Of a stretch of DNA of 61,455 bases, positions 41,234-53,462 are shown piece after piece. The notes under the pieces were generated by a model that saw nothing but the letters and a program-made list of their open reading frames with translations, made no database searches and was not told the origin of the DNA. This DNA comes from Bolinopsis microptera (taxonomy: Eukaryota > Ctenophora > Tentaculata > Lobata > Bolinopsidae). Made by a program: the position numbers and the translations under genes. Positions within the stretch are counted from its first letter, which is position 1. Each line of letters begins with the position of its first letter. Location of the stretch: NCBI RefSeq assembly GCF_026151205.1, contig NW_026971784.1:1-61455 (forward strand), in the 5' to 3' direction.

Positions 41234-43768
41234 ATGTCGGAAACCAAACAAGAACCCGTCGCACAATTCAAGGTATGTACAGATTGATCCGAAATTCTGG
41301 CTAATGGCTATCATTGTTTTTTTAAAGAAGTTTCTTGACGTTGAAAATGTTGATGGTGGATTTTGAGTTGTGGAGGTCGCCATCATCACCATGACAACCA
41401 CAGCTCAGTTTAAACTTTAGGTTATCAACAGTTCAATTAACTACCGTTCAAAATATTCGGGGAATTGTGTACTTGACTAATTAATTAAGCACTTAATAGG
41501 GATTATAAAACCTTGAGGCAGTTTCTAATGTCAAAGAATGACCATTAAAATAATTTCAGCTGGTGTTGGTGGGTGATGGTGGTACTGGAAAGACAACATT
41601 TGTCAAACGTCATTTAACGGGAGAGTTTGAGAAGAAATACGTTGGTAAGTTGTATATTTCCATTCACTTGTCACTGTATGCTGAGTACTGACATTACCTG
41701 TTAGACGGCTTTTCAGTGTGATAAAAAGCCAGTTTAAACAGTTTCTACTTGAAATCGTACTGTTGCAATGAAGTAGAGCAGAAGATGCCAGCAATTTCAA
41801 TTCAGTTTGTGTATATATTATGGATTCAGTTGAAAAGGGGAGGAAATTTATCGTGATTTCAAAAACTGGCTTTTCCAAAACTGTATACTTAAGATCTGCC
41901 ACTACTTTTCATAGCCATGTATAACAAATTTCCCTTGGTGTGTTCCTGAGGTCACTTATGAATAGCAAATAGCTAATGGGATACATTTTTTGAAATTCAG
42001 TTGGGATCTTGTAATTGAGAACGTGAAAAAAGTGCGCTTTTACAAATTTTCCGTTTTCATAGCCACGTTAAAGTTTTAACGTTTGTGTTTTGATACATTT
42101 TGCAATACTTAGTACACAAAATGTACATCGTTCTAAAATCGGGTCGAAGTTCGCAGGTGACGATCTTCTGACTCCAGTACAAAAGCGCGCCAAAATGTGG
42201 CGCGCTTCGTTTTACCCCCGAAAATTGGGTCCTTTTTCGGCACTCTCGATTCGTGATGACGCGCGCTAAAAATGTTAATCCTATACGCTTTGTGCGTGCG
42301 AACGACCGGTTCAATCCACTCCAAGCCAGTGGATCCTCCGTATCTCAAATTCATAAAAGTTTCGTGTCAAACAACCCTGTTTTGAAATTGTTCCGACGTT
42401 TACTCTACGCCCATTATTATTACATACGGAGGTCAAACATTGACCTTTATTGCCATTTTATTAGCCGCTCTCGCATTCATGTAATAAAGGCGGGAAATAC
42501 TTAGTGTAATAAAATGTATAGACCGTATGTGTGGCTGTAATATTGTAACACGTATATTTTCAGCAACCCTCGGTGTTGAAGTACATCCACTGGTGTTCTA
42601 TACTAACTTCGGGCCCATCAGGTCTGCAATTCGTTAGAAATTTCCAATACCATCTGTTCTCATTTATTTGAGTATTCAGTTAATTGACTGTTATATAATG
42701 CTTTTCCACTCGAATGTTATGAAACATCACTTTCGGGAATAAGACAATAATTTATTTTGCGACTAATGATTGATTGGTTTCGAATTTCAATACACAAAAT
42801 CAATTTAGATAACGTAAATACGAGACTTATTTATTGAACGAATGTGTCGTCAGATTCAACGTGTGGGACACAGCCGGCCAAGAAAAATTTGGAGGTCTCC
42901 GTGACGGTTACTATATCGGAGGACAGTGTGCTATCATCTTCTTCGATGTCACGTCTCGTGTCACGTACAAAAATGTGCCTAGTTGGCACAGGGACTTGGT
43001 CAGAGTACTGGAGAACGTGCCCATTGTCCTTTGTGGAAACAAAGTCGATATCAAGGACAGGAAAGTGAAGGCTAAACAGATTACATTCCACCGAAAGAAG
43101 AATCTTCAGGTATGGTGTTTAGCTGCGTAATATCATACTAGAAATACTTTTAATTTCCTTTACCTCTTAAATGTTTAGTTCTCTAAACCCTACTCGAGTA
43201 TAAGATATAATTTTGTAACCTGAGGTTGCAGGAGTTACCTGGGGACAGGCTGAGCGCCGCCCAGTAATGCATGAGTTGCAAGATAACGTAATTCTATTTC
43301 AGTACTATGACATCAGTGCCAAATCTAACTACAATTTCGAGAAACCATTCCTTTGGTTAGCCCGAAAGATTACGGGCGAGGCAGGATTACAGTTTGTTGA
43401 AGCACCCGCTCTGGCTCCCCCAGAGGTCAAAGTCGATCCTCATCTCATGGCTCAGGTATGTATTTCAGATGTCCACCTAATTTGTTAATTTTAATTCTAC
43501 GAACGCGAAGATTGAAGCGATCTGCACTGATTTATTTGATCCCACTCAAGTCCATACGGACTTGTTGTATTGTATGTTGAATAAGGACCCATCCTTTGTC
43601 CTAAAATGAATTACTTGTTGCTAATACTTAGGTGATTATATAAATAAAGTGGCGGTAATCTAAGAAAAAACCTTAAATTATTCATTACTTCATTCACAGT
43701 ACGAACAAGATTTGGATAACGCGGCGAACATGGCCCTTCCCGACGATGACGACGATGACGACTTGTAG
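41234..43768 (+). CDS. ran: GTPase Ran (six coding exons)
   Basis: Exons 41234-41272, 41560-41644, 42564-42621, 42854-43109, 43303-43455 and 43700-43768, all with GT..AG junctions and compatible phases; 219 residues. Ran drives nucleocytoplasmic transport by switching between nuclear GTP and cytoplasmic GDP forms, and supports spindle assembly. Motifs: P-loop GDGGTGKT, switch I around [29 protein letters not shown] (G3), [15 protein letters not shown] (G4, Ran-specific), [18 protein letters not shown] (G5) and the acidic tail [11 protein letters not shown], the Ran counterpart of DEDDDL. It is three residues longer than the human protein. Introns are 150-920 bp; intron 4 has a short repeat (ACAGGCTGAGCGC) also seen at 6290. 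The only complete multi-exon host gene here. Confidence 0.97.
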
Positions 43769-44555
43769 AGAGAGTATGAGGAAGGCTTTAGACTTGATTA
43801 GTCAGTCTTAAATGACATTCAATTAGTCTGGATATTCCATTTGCAGTTTAGAATTGCCGAACTGGATGTGATCTTGCTCTTTAGTAGTGTTTTTAAAATG
43901 TGTTTCCTTTTGGGCTAATCTAATTCGATCTTGGGAAAGGGAGATCGAAGTTAGAAATTCTTTTTTGAATTTTCGAATCTGTCAAAACATTTGAATAAGC
44001 CTCAGAACCCGGCTAGAATTTCAAAATAAGAGGGTAAACACCCGTATTTGATTTTTAGTTCAGTATCGCCCAAAATATTTATAAAATTAAAACTATGAGC
44101 CGGACTGTTTTATTTTATTTATATTTTTAATTTGCCATTAGATTGAGGGTATTTTTCGTTTATCAGTAGGGGGATGAAAAATTGCTAAGTCGTGAGGTAA
44201 ATCAATCCGGACATCGTACTTTACCAAAATTCGACAGAATACCACGTCCGTCCTAAGGTTGAAGTTTATATACAAAATATGAATTGACGTAAACTGTAAA
44301 CACCGCACCGAATCGACCACAAATCACATGCACAATTTAATCTGTGTTCAGTGGCGTTTTATTCTGAATGTAGGATAATGATTATATTATTAATCAATAT
44401 ACACTACACTCTTATCACGTTACTTACTTTACTAACTACTATGACTTTACGTACATTACTTACTAACACTTTCTGTGTGACTTTTTAGAACCTTAACGGT
44501 CATGTCACGTGATCGAAACAATTTTTCGTCAGGGGTGGTTAACATTTTGTCATGT
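43769..44555. other. Ran 3' UTR and intergenic flank
   Basis: AT-rich, no further ORF. The polyadenylation site is not obvious. A short minus-strand frame at 44138-44320 looks random. Confidence 0.5.
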
Positions 44556-45103
44556 GGGGTGATTCGGAATGAGCGTTCGAAAATTTAAATGCATCGATTG
44601 AAGTTTGAGCCCTTTTTAGAGAAATTAGGGGTCGTTCACATATTACGTAATCAATATTTTGGCAATTTTTACCCCCCCCCCCCCTCCGTGATCAACCGTA
44701 GGCGTAATCAAGACCGAACCCCCCCCCCCCCCCCCCCCAAAGCACTTACTGAACGAAAATTGGTTTAAAAAACGAAAATTTTGATTACACTATTAACGAA
44801 AATTGTCCAATTGGTATTTCGAAAATCGGTAAAAAATTTAAATCAACGACCAACCCCCCCCCCCCCCCCCCCCCCGCAATCAACCGTAAGCATTAAAAAA
44901 CCCCTCTGCTGAAAACGTAACATGTGAACGACCCCTTAGAGTGTAGATCAGAGTGATTTAGCGCGCTTGCAATACCCAGGCAAGATAGGCTCTCCCAAAT
45001 TTTAAGAAAATTCTTGTGAAAAGGCCCTGAGAGTGAGGGTCGGTATGAGACTGAGAGTGATCTGATCCGGTATATTTTGGACGCTGATTCCGAATCACCC
45101 CAT
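44556..45103. mobile_element. Inverted-repeat element around 548 bp
   Basis: GGGGTGATTCGGAAT at 44556 and its complement ending at 45103 form terminal inverted repeats of about 20 bp. It contains a second element (44628-44935). A target duplication is not clear (ATGT left, ATGA right). No ORF. Confidence 0.55.
44628..44935. mobile_element. 308-bp PIF/Harbinger-like MITE with long poly-C tracts
   Basis: Termini GGGGTCGTTCACA and TGTGAACGACCCC are inverted repeats; TTA flanks both ends (44625-44627, 44936-44938), the 3-bp duplication usual for PIF/Harbinger. It holds three cytosine runs of about 13, 18 and 20 bases near 44672, 44719 and 44854, likely expanded in place. Confidence 0.7.
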
Positions 45104-46310
45104 GAGATGAGGACGTAAAATTGCTTCCCTGGAGAGTTTTCTAGGCAAAAAACTGTGGCACTTGACAGGCTGATAAAACATTGTCATACGTTGTATGACC
45201 CGCCGCGCACGAAGTGCGCGGCTCCCCCTGTATCGTCAGGAATATCGTCAGGACTATAGTGAAACGACCGTGGGGTCGCAACGTGATACAAATAAAACAC
45301 GAATTCGATTTAGGGCTCGGGTTAGGGTTTAGTTATGGATAGCTTCAAGGTTATGATTAGGGTTTATGTAAAACCGTTTTCAGTTTTGTTCAGCTGCATA
45401 ACCATAAAAAACCAAAGTCAACTGATAATTTTTTGTCACACGTTGTTATGTAGACCTACCGCGCACGAGTGCGCGGCTGTATCCAGTATCGTCACCCAGG
45501 AAACCTTACCGTTAGGGGCCTAACTTCGGAAGTAAAAGAGATAGAAAGTTCAGGTTTTCAGCAAAATGTCCGTCTCGTAAAACTAAAGTTGGCTCCCCAG
45601 AAGCCAAATCTGGGACAACTTATATTTTGAATTATCGCGAAAAGTTTGATTTTGGGCTAAATAAAAGATCACAGCTTTTAAACTTTGCGAAGAAATGTCG
45701 TTCTCATGACTCCAGATTGTAATTCACGCGAGCGATCATGCAGTGAACGTGACGTCACGCGCGCCGACACACGTGCTATCGAAAAACAACCACCTCTAGT
45801 AACACGGCCAGCCGGTAACCTTTTCTTTGACGGATGTTACTCGTCTAAATTTCTTCGAAGTAGCGCGCGCCGCTTTCTTCTCGACGGCACGAGCTACGAA
45901 GTAGCGCGCGCCGGGCCAGATCATTAACAATGGTCAACCTTTTCTGGGCACGAAGTTGACCATTGTCAATTGTTAATGGTCTGGCCCGGCGCCGCGCGCG
46001 CTACTTCGTGGTAGACGTTAAAAACTAGTGGAGCCGCGGCAAAGTAGCAAAATGCGCGGGCAGTTCTAAAATTTATAATGTCGCCGCGCCTCACGTCTTG
46101 TATCTTTGTATTATTAGACAACAACATCAAATTCACTGTCCATATTTTGTAACAAAATCTAAAATTTCATAATACATGGTGTTGTATATGTTTTAATATC
46201 ACTATAACTAAAGCGGACAAGCTTTTTATTTTACAACAATATCATTCGGTCTCCTTGTCACTGTAACACTTTGAAAGAAACACGAAGATTGAACAGCGAG
46301 ACAGAGAATG
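45104..46310. repeat. Dispersed GC-rich repeats, partly palindromic
   Basis: 45493-45835 resembles 47905-48215 (shared AAAATGTCCGTCTCGTAAA, GGCTCCCCAG, AGCTTTTAAACTTTGC). 45826-46015 holds two inverted copies of the CGCGCGCTACTTCG repeat around a 17-bp spacer; GGGCCAGATCATTAACAATG pairs with its complement at 45970-45990. Short ORFs are unconvincing. Confidence 0.65.
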
Positions 46311-46490
46311 GATAAAATGTGACCTCCAGATCAGTAAAATTAGGGGCGCTGGGAGAGCTGCATAGAGTCCACTAGTATTTAATGTTAGCCTGTACTGGCT
46401 CAATAAAATGTGACCTCCAGATCAGTAAAATTAGGGGCTCTGGGAGAGCTGCATAGAGTCCACTAGTATTTAATATTAGCCCTACTTCGT
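46311..46490. repeat. Tandem doublet, about 89-bp unit
   Basis: ATAAAATGTGACCTCCAGAT starts at about 46313 and 46402; the two copies differ at a few positions (GGGGCGCT/GGGGCTCT, AATGTT/AATATT). Non-coding. Confidence 0.85.
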
Positions 46491-46589
46491 TGTCAGTTGT
46501 AGCGCGATGCGTTACTGTGCCGCGCCGCGCACTCAATGCAATGAGGCTTCTCTCGCTAGATCGACGAGATGCACTACCGAGTACCGTGC

Positions 46590-47100
46590 CGCGCCGAGCT
46601 ACGATGAATTGACATCGTCAATTAAGCTACTTCGTAGCACTTGTCATCGGGCCATACCATTTCAAGAAGAAAGCGGCACGCGCTACCTTGAAGAAATTTA
46701 GAGGAGTAACATCCGTCAATTACGAAGTCAATCACGAAGTTAATCCCAATTGCCAATGTCGGGAATTCCTGATCTTTTTTGAACCGAAATTCCCGACCGG
46801 GAAATTTTTTTATTTCCCGAATTTCGGGAAATGTTATGCAATGTAATTTTAAAAAATTTAGCGCCTAGATTAGCTTGCTAATGCTTGACCATTGTTAATG
46901 GTTTGGCCCGGCGCGCGCTACTTCGTAGCACTTGCCATCGGGAAGAAAGCGGCGCGCGCTACTTCGAAGAAATTTAGACGAGTAACATCCGTCAAGCTAA
47001 TGCTCGAATCTTCGATGCTCACGCTGGGTAATAAATAATCATAATATAACATTCATCGCCACACGTGCTTTTATTTTATGTTACGTTTGCAGGTTGTAGC
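46590..47100. repeat. Copies of the CGCGCGCTACTTCG dispersed repeat
   Basis: 46881-47005 is an uninterrupted copy of the repeat broken at 4775. A decayed copy lies at 46590-46720. A TTTCCCGA palindrome occurs near 46785-46830. No gene. Confidence 0.7.
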
Positions 47101-47289
47101 GCGATGCACTACTGGGTCGCGCCGCGCATCAACAATCAATGATCAAACAATTCTTCTCGCAACCACGTATGCAGATCGGCGAGATGCGAAGGATTGACAT
47201 CGTGAATCAAGTTCGCAGGGAGACTAAACACTAAAGTGCAAAAAAACTGTTATCAGAAATTACAAATTAGCAGACAACCTTATAACGTA

Positions 47290-47440
47290 AATGTGGCACT
47301 GTGGCACTTGTGGCACTAACATGTGGCACTCGCGACACTCACATGTGGCACTTGTGGCACTATCATATGTAGCATGTGGCACTTGCGACACTCACATGTG
47401 GCACTTGTGGCACTATCATATGTAGCATGTGGCACTTGCG
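47290..47440. repeat. GTGGCACTT minisatellite
   Basis: A unit of about 53 bp, including CTTGCGACACTCACATGTGG and ATCATATGTAGCATGTGG, is repeated a little over two times, itself built from GTGGCACTT/GTGGCACT submotifs. Confidence 0.85.
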
Positions 47441-47454
47441 ACGGCAACTTGGTC

Positions 47455-48612
47455 GTTTAGCTCCGGACAGTCTATGCAACGTCTATGCAACGTCCATGCA
47501 ACAACAAAAGAACCGTCTATGCAACGTCTATGCAACGTCCCTGCACAATGAACACTCTATGCACACTCCCTGCACGGTCAGTCTATGCAACGTCTATGCA
47601 ACGTCTATGCAACGTCCCTGCACAGTACCATATGAACACCGGCTACTAGCCGGCTACTAGCCGGCTAGTAGCCACTTTTGTAATAACAGCTCCTCAACTT
47701 CACATTACCAACCGGCTACTAACCGGCACTTGAAAAGTAGTCACTAGCCGGCTACTAACCGGCTACTAGCCAGCTAGTGACCACAAAGTGGCTACTAACC
47801 GGCTACTAAGCGGTCACTAGCCGGCTATTAGCCGAGCTCTAAAGCAGACCTATTAGTAAACCGGTTCTAAACCGGCTACTAGTAGGTCTGCTTTAGAGCT
47901 CCCCAGGAAACCCTACCGGCTGGGGTATATCTCCAAAAGTAAAATAGATAGAACCTTCCGGTTTTCAACAAAATGTCCGTCTCGTAAATTTAAAGGAGGC
48001 TCCCCAGGAGCACAATTGGGAACAATTTAGATTCTGAATTAAACCAAAAAGTTTGATTTTTGGCTAAATTAAAGATTGCAGCTTTTAAACTTTGCAAAGT
48101 CATGTCGTTGTCATGACTACTAAACTAAATGCAGCGTGTGAAAGGTAAACTCGATGTGACGCGCGACGCCCAACGTGCTGTTGAAAATCTATAACCTCTA
48201 GCAAGCCCAGCAGGCGGTAAGGTTTTCTGGGTCGGCTAATAGCCGGCTAGTGACCGCTTAGTAGCCGGTTAGTAGCCACTTTGTGGTCACTAGCCGGCTA
48301 GTAGCCGGTTAGTAGCCGGCTAGTGACCACTTTTCAAGTGCCGGTAAGTAGCCGGTTGGTAATGTGAAGTTGAGGAGCTGTTATTACAAAAGTGGCTACT
48401 AGCCGGCTAGTAGCCGGCTAGTAGCCGGTGTTCATATGGTACTGTGCAGGGACGTTGCATAGAGGTTGCATAGACGTTGCATAGACTGACCGTGCAGGGA
48501 GTGTGCATAGAGTGTTCATTGTGCAGGGACGTTGCATAGACGTTGCATAGACGGTTCTTTTGTTGTTGCACGGACGTTGCATAGACGTTGCATAGACTGT
48601 CCGGAGCTAAAC
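47455..48612. mobile_element. 1158-bp palindromic element with two nested minisatellites
   Basis: Arms of roughly 390 bp (47455-47845 and 48220-48612) are inverse complements, starting GTTTAGCTCCGGACAG. Each arm contains a run of TATGCAACGTC (11-mer) units followed by a run of self-complementary TAGCCGGCTACTAG units. A smaller hairpin (GAGCTCTAAAGCAGACC and its complement) lies at 47833-47900. The central part resembles 45493-45835. No ORF of note and no target duplication found. Confidence 0.75.
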
Positions 48613-50514
48613 TTCCCTGTTAGTACTAAAAGTTTCGTCTCGATGAGCTGATTACGATACCATATCTATGTGATAATAATTGAAAATGTGCAAGTAATAG
48701 GCCAAAAACTAAAAATTTGCGCGAAAAAAGCACGCGCGGCGAACAAGCGCCGTGTAGCATTTTTTCCGAAAATTGCTACACGGTGGATTTGTTTTATTCA
48801 CATTTTTAGACAACTTTTGGTACCAAATTTATCGAAATCGGAGAAAAAAGTTCTGTGCTCGCGTTTGGCGCTTATTACACTGACTATATCGGCAAGAACA
48901 TAACCTATCGCCTGAACTATCTGTTTAAAAAAATTACAAATAAATATAGTTATGGTTCATTATTAGTCTAAAAAAGGCCAAAAATTGCATTAAATATGTC
49001 CTGCGGAGAACCGTCCAGCTGGACGACTAGGTATATGTTACTTTAAAGTGATCTGATTGGTAAGTTAACACCACGTGGACAGCGAATCACATGTCATGTC
49101 ACAAAGCGCTTAAGAAATTGTTTAGCTACAATATTTCTGAAATAACAATTTCTTCTCAAGATGAAGATTTATTTGTTTGTAGTTTTTTGACCTAGTGAAT
49201 AATTTGAATAATCATGCATTTTCGCAAGGACTGGTGATCGTGTCCTTGGTGACATGGAAAGATTAGATCCACAATTGTTTCTGTTACTCTGTTATGACTA
49301 TACCGTGCAAGACTTGCTGATTACTTATGGTATAGTAGGTTATAGAACTCTTAACCCAACGAGTGCCGAAGGCACAAGTTACGTCAGGAGTTTTGCAATT
49401 GCTTATGGCACATGACAATAGTGTTGGAAACATTTCCCGTCCAAAATGTCGGTGCATTTAAACCGTGTTGAATCGGCGAATAACTGTAACTACTTCCGAG
49501 ATGAGCATCCGGCCATGCTGCTATCATCGTGCGATACTCACAAAACCCGAAAGTCTCTACGAAGTTCAGAAGCTTAGATAATTATATACGAACATAATAA
49601 AAATGGGCGCGGCCAAAAAATGTTAGAAACTCTACTATGAATTACAGTTCAATGTGCATGATTGACCAGACTGAATATAGCATATATGCTTAATGCGTTT
49701 GAGTTAATAAATTATGATGAATATATCAATTTTGCTTGATAGAGTGCTTATCTAAAATGTTTTACAGGCTCTACAAATGTAGTTTATTTACGAAGGATTC
49801 AAGCCTAACCTTGTGTGTCTCCCTTAGTGACGTTCGTGTCGAAATGCAATATATATACTTTATAAATTAATCATCAGTATTCAGTTGTTGATTCCAAAAA
49901 GAAAGAAGCAACTCCGTTGCAGAATATTGCGTTCTACATCCTAGATGAGTAGATGTAACAGTTTTCATGGCAAACGTAACGTTCATCCTCCTGGTTTTCT
50001 CTCTTCCACTTCCAGTCAGACTAAAACACAAGTCTCTGAGAACAGCAGTACTCTTCACTCTTCAGCACTCTTATTCCCATATTCGCTCTGGGATCCACCA
50101 CAGAAACGACCGCGCCCGCTACCCCTGCTATGCGGGTGAAAGGGGAAGGCGGTATTTTTTCGAATTTCAGGTATTTCTCAAAAGCAAAAACGCCCAATTT
50201 GTGTATTATCCCATCCAATTTAATTTAAAGTTCGGTCGACGTGAATAAAATATTTGGGGTCCTTTTGCTCCAAAGGGGACGGCAAAAAGCTGTTTGAGGC
50301 GGCAAAAAGGAAGCCCGACCTTTTTTACAACCAAAAAGATTTTGGTGGCGCGGAAACAAATTTGTGGGGGGGGGGGGGGGTGGCGGGGCAAACAGTTACG
50401 TTTCGCCTGTAGTAGAGGCTCTTACGGGCAAAAATACGTGTTTTTGCTATGAGTTTGGATAATAGATATTAATACGTTATGTATTTATATATCGTTCAAT
50501 CTAGGGGGAATCCC
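48613..50514. other. No confident gene
   Basis: Mixed AT-rich and repeat sequence with a poly-G run at 50366-50380. A 93-codon plus frame at 49967-50248 starts with a hydrophobic stretch (MANVTFILLVFSLPLPV) about 110 bp after a TATATA box, but its composition downstream is not gene-like and it runs into low-complexity sequence. Confidence 0.4.
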
Positions 50515-50766
50515 TGTTAAGCAGGTCAGTAACTATTTTTATCTGGGTACCAACATTAGTTGGGATGGTACATCGATCCAAATGTAGACATCAGGATCCG
50601 GCGTGCCAATTGTGCATTCCACCAGTTCTGGAAGACATGGAACAACAAAACTATAAAAACAACAACCAAGACCCGCATCTACAAGGCTGCTGTTATCACT
50701 ATCCTCAATCCTGTTGTACCGGAATCTGAAGTCTGGAATCTGGATCACTACTATAAACGCAGATAA
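50515..50766 (+). pseudogene. LINE reverse-transcriptase fragment
   Basis: YFYLGTNISWDG, a frame shift, then RIRRANCAFHQFW and TKTRIYKAAVITILNPV. The spacing YLG.......D....RI..A...F..L...W........K.RIY.A.V...L matches the post-RT region of RTE/Jockey-like LINEs. Non-functional remnant. Confidence 0.65.
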
Positions 50767-51362
50767 AGCGTTTTGCAGTTTTCCATCTGAGTTCCCCAAG
50801 TCCTGAGAAGAACGTTGAAGAACAAGGGGTTTTACCTACCTTTATCTTTCTATCTTTTATAATTATGCTAATTTGTAACCAGTGAAATCGTTTTAATGCT
50901 TTGTTCTAACATTGCTTCATTGTACAATATTGCTGTACACTGTACAATTTAACGGTTTTAAAGAATAATTCTTGGCGAAGCGAAAGAGCACTGTTTACAC
51001 TTACAGTTGAGATGATTTGGGTGTTTACAGTTAGGAATAATGTTTGTGGAAATCATGGGATTATCTGTGAGTGAATAAATTCGTATCAGGCGTTTTTCTA
51101 CAGAAATGAGTTTCAATTTCCATAGTCCCAAAAATCACCTCAAAAATTGATCAGACTGGATCCATGGTGAAAAATATTTTGAGCAATTATTCTGCCATGA
51201 ATTAGAACCAAGTTTCAATAATCATTATTTCATTCCAAAAATATGTCTTCATTTTCATTTTTCCTTCATTTATTTGAGTGTGCTGATAATGAAAACGAGT
51301 AGATTCGGAGTCTCTAAAATCAAGTCTTGTGATGCAATAGTAATCATGCTAAATAATAATTT

Positions 51363-51545
51363 ATCCTGGATTTAAAATCCAATGAAATATAATGTGTGTA
51401 ATATCTTTTTAAGATTGATTATCGGATAAAATAGACACATCTACCACGAAAAGTTCTCCGAACTTATTTAATCATGTTACAAAGAAATTTACCCAATGTT
51501 AAAAATTCACCAAGCCCGAAAATATAATTCTTGCGCATGTCGGAG
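51363..51545 (-). pseudogene. Duplicated last-exon fragment of the transporter gene
   Basis: Similar to 51581-51770 in the same orientation, offset by about 217 bp. On the minus strand it encodes a decayed version of the transporter C-terminus (LTLGKFLCNMIK then stop, against LTLGLFLCNLVK). A local tandem duplication of the gene's 3' end. Confidence 0.65.
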
Positions 51546-51709
51546 TTATGTGTGTTGTAATCATGCTAAATAATAATTTATCCTGGAATCCAATGAAATA
51601 TATAAAACTAGTGTGTATTATATCTTTTAAGATTGATTATCGGATGAAATAAAGTCAAATTCTTTAAAACAGTGTCTAAGAAACGTTTACCCCGACAAGT
51701 TCTCCAAAT

Positions 51710-53028
51710 TTATTTAACCAGGTTACAAAGAAACAGTCCCAATGTTAAAAATACACAAAGCCCGGAAATTGCAGTTATAGTTAGGATTTCAGTCCCTTCA
51801 TTCAACGACAGGGCTGATGCGATAGTCCCCATAGCAGAAGAAAGGCTTAGAACGATGTTGAAGATCTTAGCAGATTGTTCTCCGAGGTTACTGTTGCCCA
51901 AACTCCACTTTTTGTAAAGGTAGAACTTGGTGGGGGTATACAGGTTAAGATAACACGCATGCCCTCCACCCATAAGAATCAATCCTATCACCAATTGGTT
52001 GGTGAAGTCAAAGAATTTGAAATCACTTGTAGTGGCTCCAAATGCGACTACTGATCCACAGTGATAGAATATATTTCCTATCGCCATTGTGGTGATGACA
52101 TTAAGCGTTTTGATTCTACCAGCTAAAAGGCTCAATGTTAACGCAGAAATCAATGAGGCAATTCCCATGATGCGCACTAATTGTACGGCTGAAGAAAGGG
52201 ACATGGTGGTGGAATACAAGATCCTTGCAGGCAGCAAATAACGTATAAGATCACTTAACGCATTATTCAGGAACAAGACTACATCGGGAAAGTAGAATGC
52301 AATTTTTTGTGACCAAAGCGGAATATACTGAGGGCCGATGCTGTTACTTCGATCGGTCAATTCTGGGGACTCCTTATTGGTGGAATCAACTTTTTGTTTA
52401 TTACTTTCTTTCACCTCTATGTTTTTTAGGAATGGAAATACTAAAAGAGGGAGGATGTTGAAGGAGGCTATACCAAGACCAACTAATACCCACCCACCAG
52501 CTACAAATAGCTCAGTGCCCAATATTGCTGAGAGGATTGCCCCAACTTGCATGAAACTGCTTATCAAGATCATCGTCTTCTTATCTTCCTTAAGATACAA
52601 ATCTATTACCTCGCCCTGAAATTATTTTTAATAACTGTCCCTGCAATATAGAAAAATTGATAAATCTATATTTGCAATTTTTGGAAGCTGCAAATCATAT
52701 GTTTGACATAGTTTAAAATAAAAATTAGAAAAAAACATATGGCTGCAGATGGAATAATTCCTCACCTGGACAAACACATGCATTATGCCCATTGCAAACC
52801 CTTGAATACCCCTCAGTAATGCTATTGTCACGAAAATAACAGGAGCATCACAGTTCATATCAATGAATACTTGAATCAAAGCCATCATGGAGGAACAGGT
52901 TAGGTTCAAAAGGCTCCCACAAAAATATCTTTTGAAAAGGGACGCGTTTCTGATGGTTTTTGGCAGATAGTTGTAGATGTATGGGCCGGCAGGCGAAGTT
53001 ATCAGAGCTGCAGAAATGGAAACCGTGC
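51710..53028 (-). CDS. Major-facilitator-type transporter, C-terminal exons (partial)
   Basis: Two minus-strand exons: 53028-52766 (87 codons plus two bases) and 52615-51710 (301 codons and stop), joined by GTGAGG...TTTCAG with matching phase. About 388 residues rich in hydrophobic helices: VIFVTIALLRGIQGFAMGIM, ISSFMQVGAILSAILG, VLVGLGIASFNILPLLVFPF, a charged loop (KESNKQKVDSTNKESPELTD), then helices ending LFLCNLVK. The helix pattern and RGIQGFAMG suggest an MFS permease; substrate unknown. The N-terminal exons are not identified to the right, where transposon sequence begins near 53460; they may lie farther away or be lost. Confidence 0.6.
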
Positions 53029-53462
53029 CTGAAAAAAACAGTGATTGTTTTCTTATTTTAGTTTTATATAATTGTTCAAACTCTTGAAATACCGATATAC
53101 TATAGGTTTTCTAGTTTTAGTTTTATATAATTTAACTTGAGTTTAAACTCTCTAATGTCTCAATGCATCTTCTTTGGAATTACAGCTTTAACACGTGATG
53201 CGAACATTTTTATGTTTGGAAAATGGATATACTGAATATGTATTATTTAATTTGACCAAAACCCATAATTGGGTAGAGTGGACCGCTACCAGTGTCTCTT
53301 TCCCGAACAAAAGTAAATGATATTAATTTAAATGACTGTCGGCAAATACAAAATGATACAGATAATGAAATCGGTTGGTCGCTTTTTCCATTCATTCACG
53401 GCTTACGAATTTTAATTGCGTGCTCATCCAATATTGAATCACCGCGACCGTAAATTTTTTAA
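53029..53462. other. Probable transporter intron or flank
   Basis: AT-rich, non-coding; a TTTTCTTATTTTAGTTTTATATAATT-like stretch is repeated near 53050 and 53110. No upstream exon recognised. Confidence 0.4.

Noticed and set aside
42285-42315. Possible tRNA B box (CCGGTTCAATCC) in Ran intron 2
   Set aside because: No matching A box, acceptor stem or cloverleaf around it.
49967-50248. Small secreted peptide gene (hydrophobic N-terminus after a TATA-like box)
   Set aside because: Only the first 17 residues look like a signal peptide; the rest is low quality and runs into repeat-like sequence; no splice or polyadenylation support.
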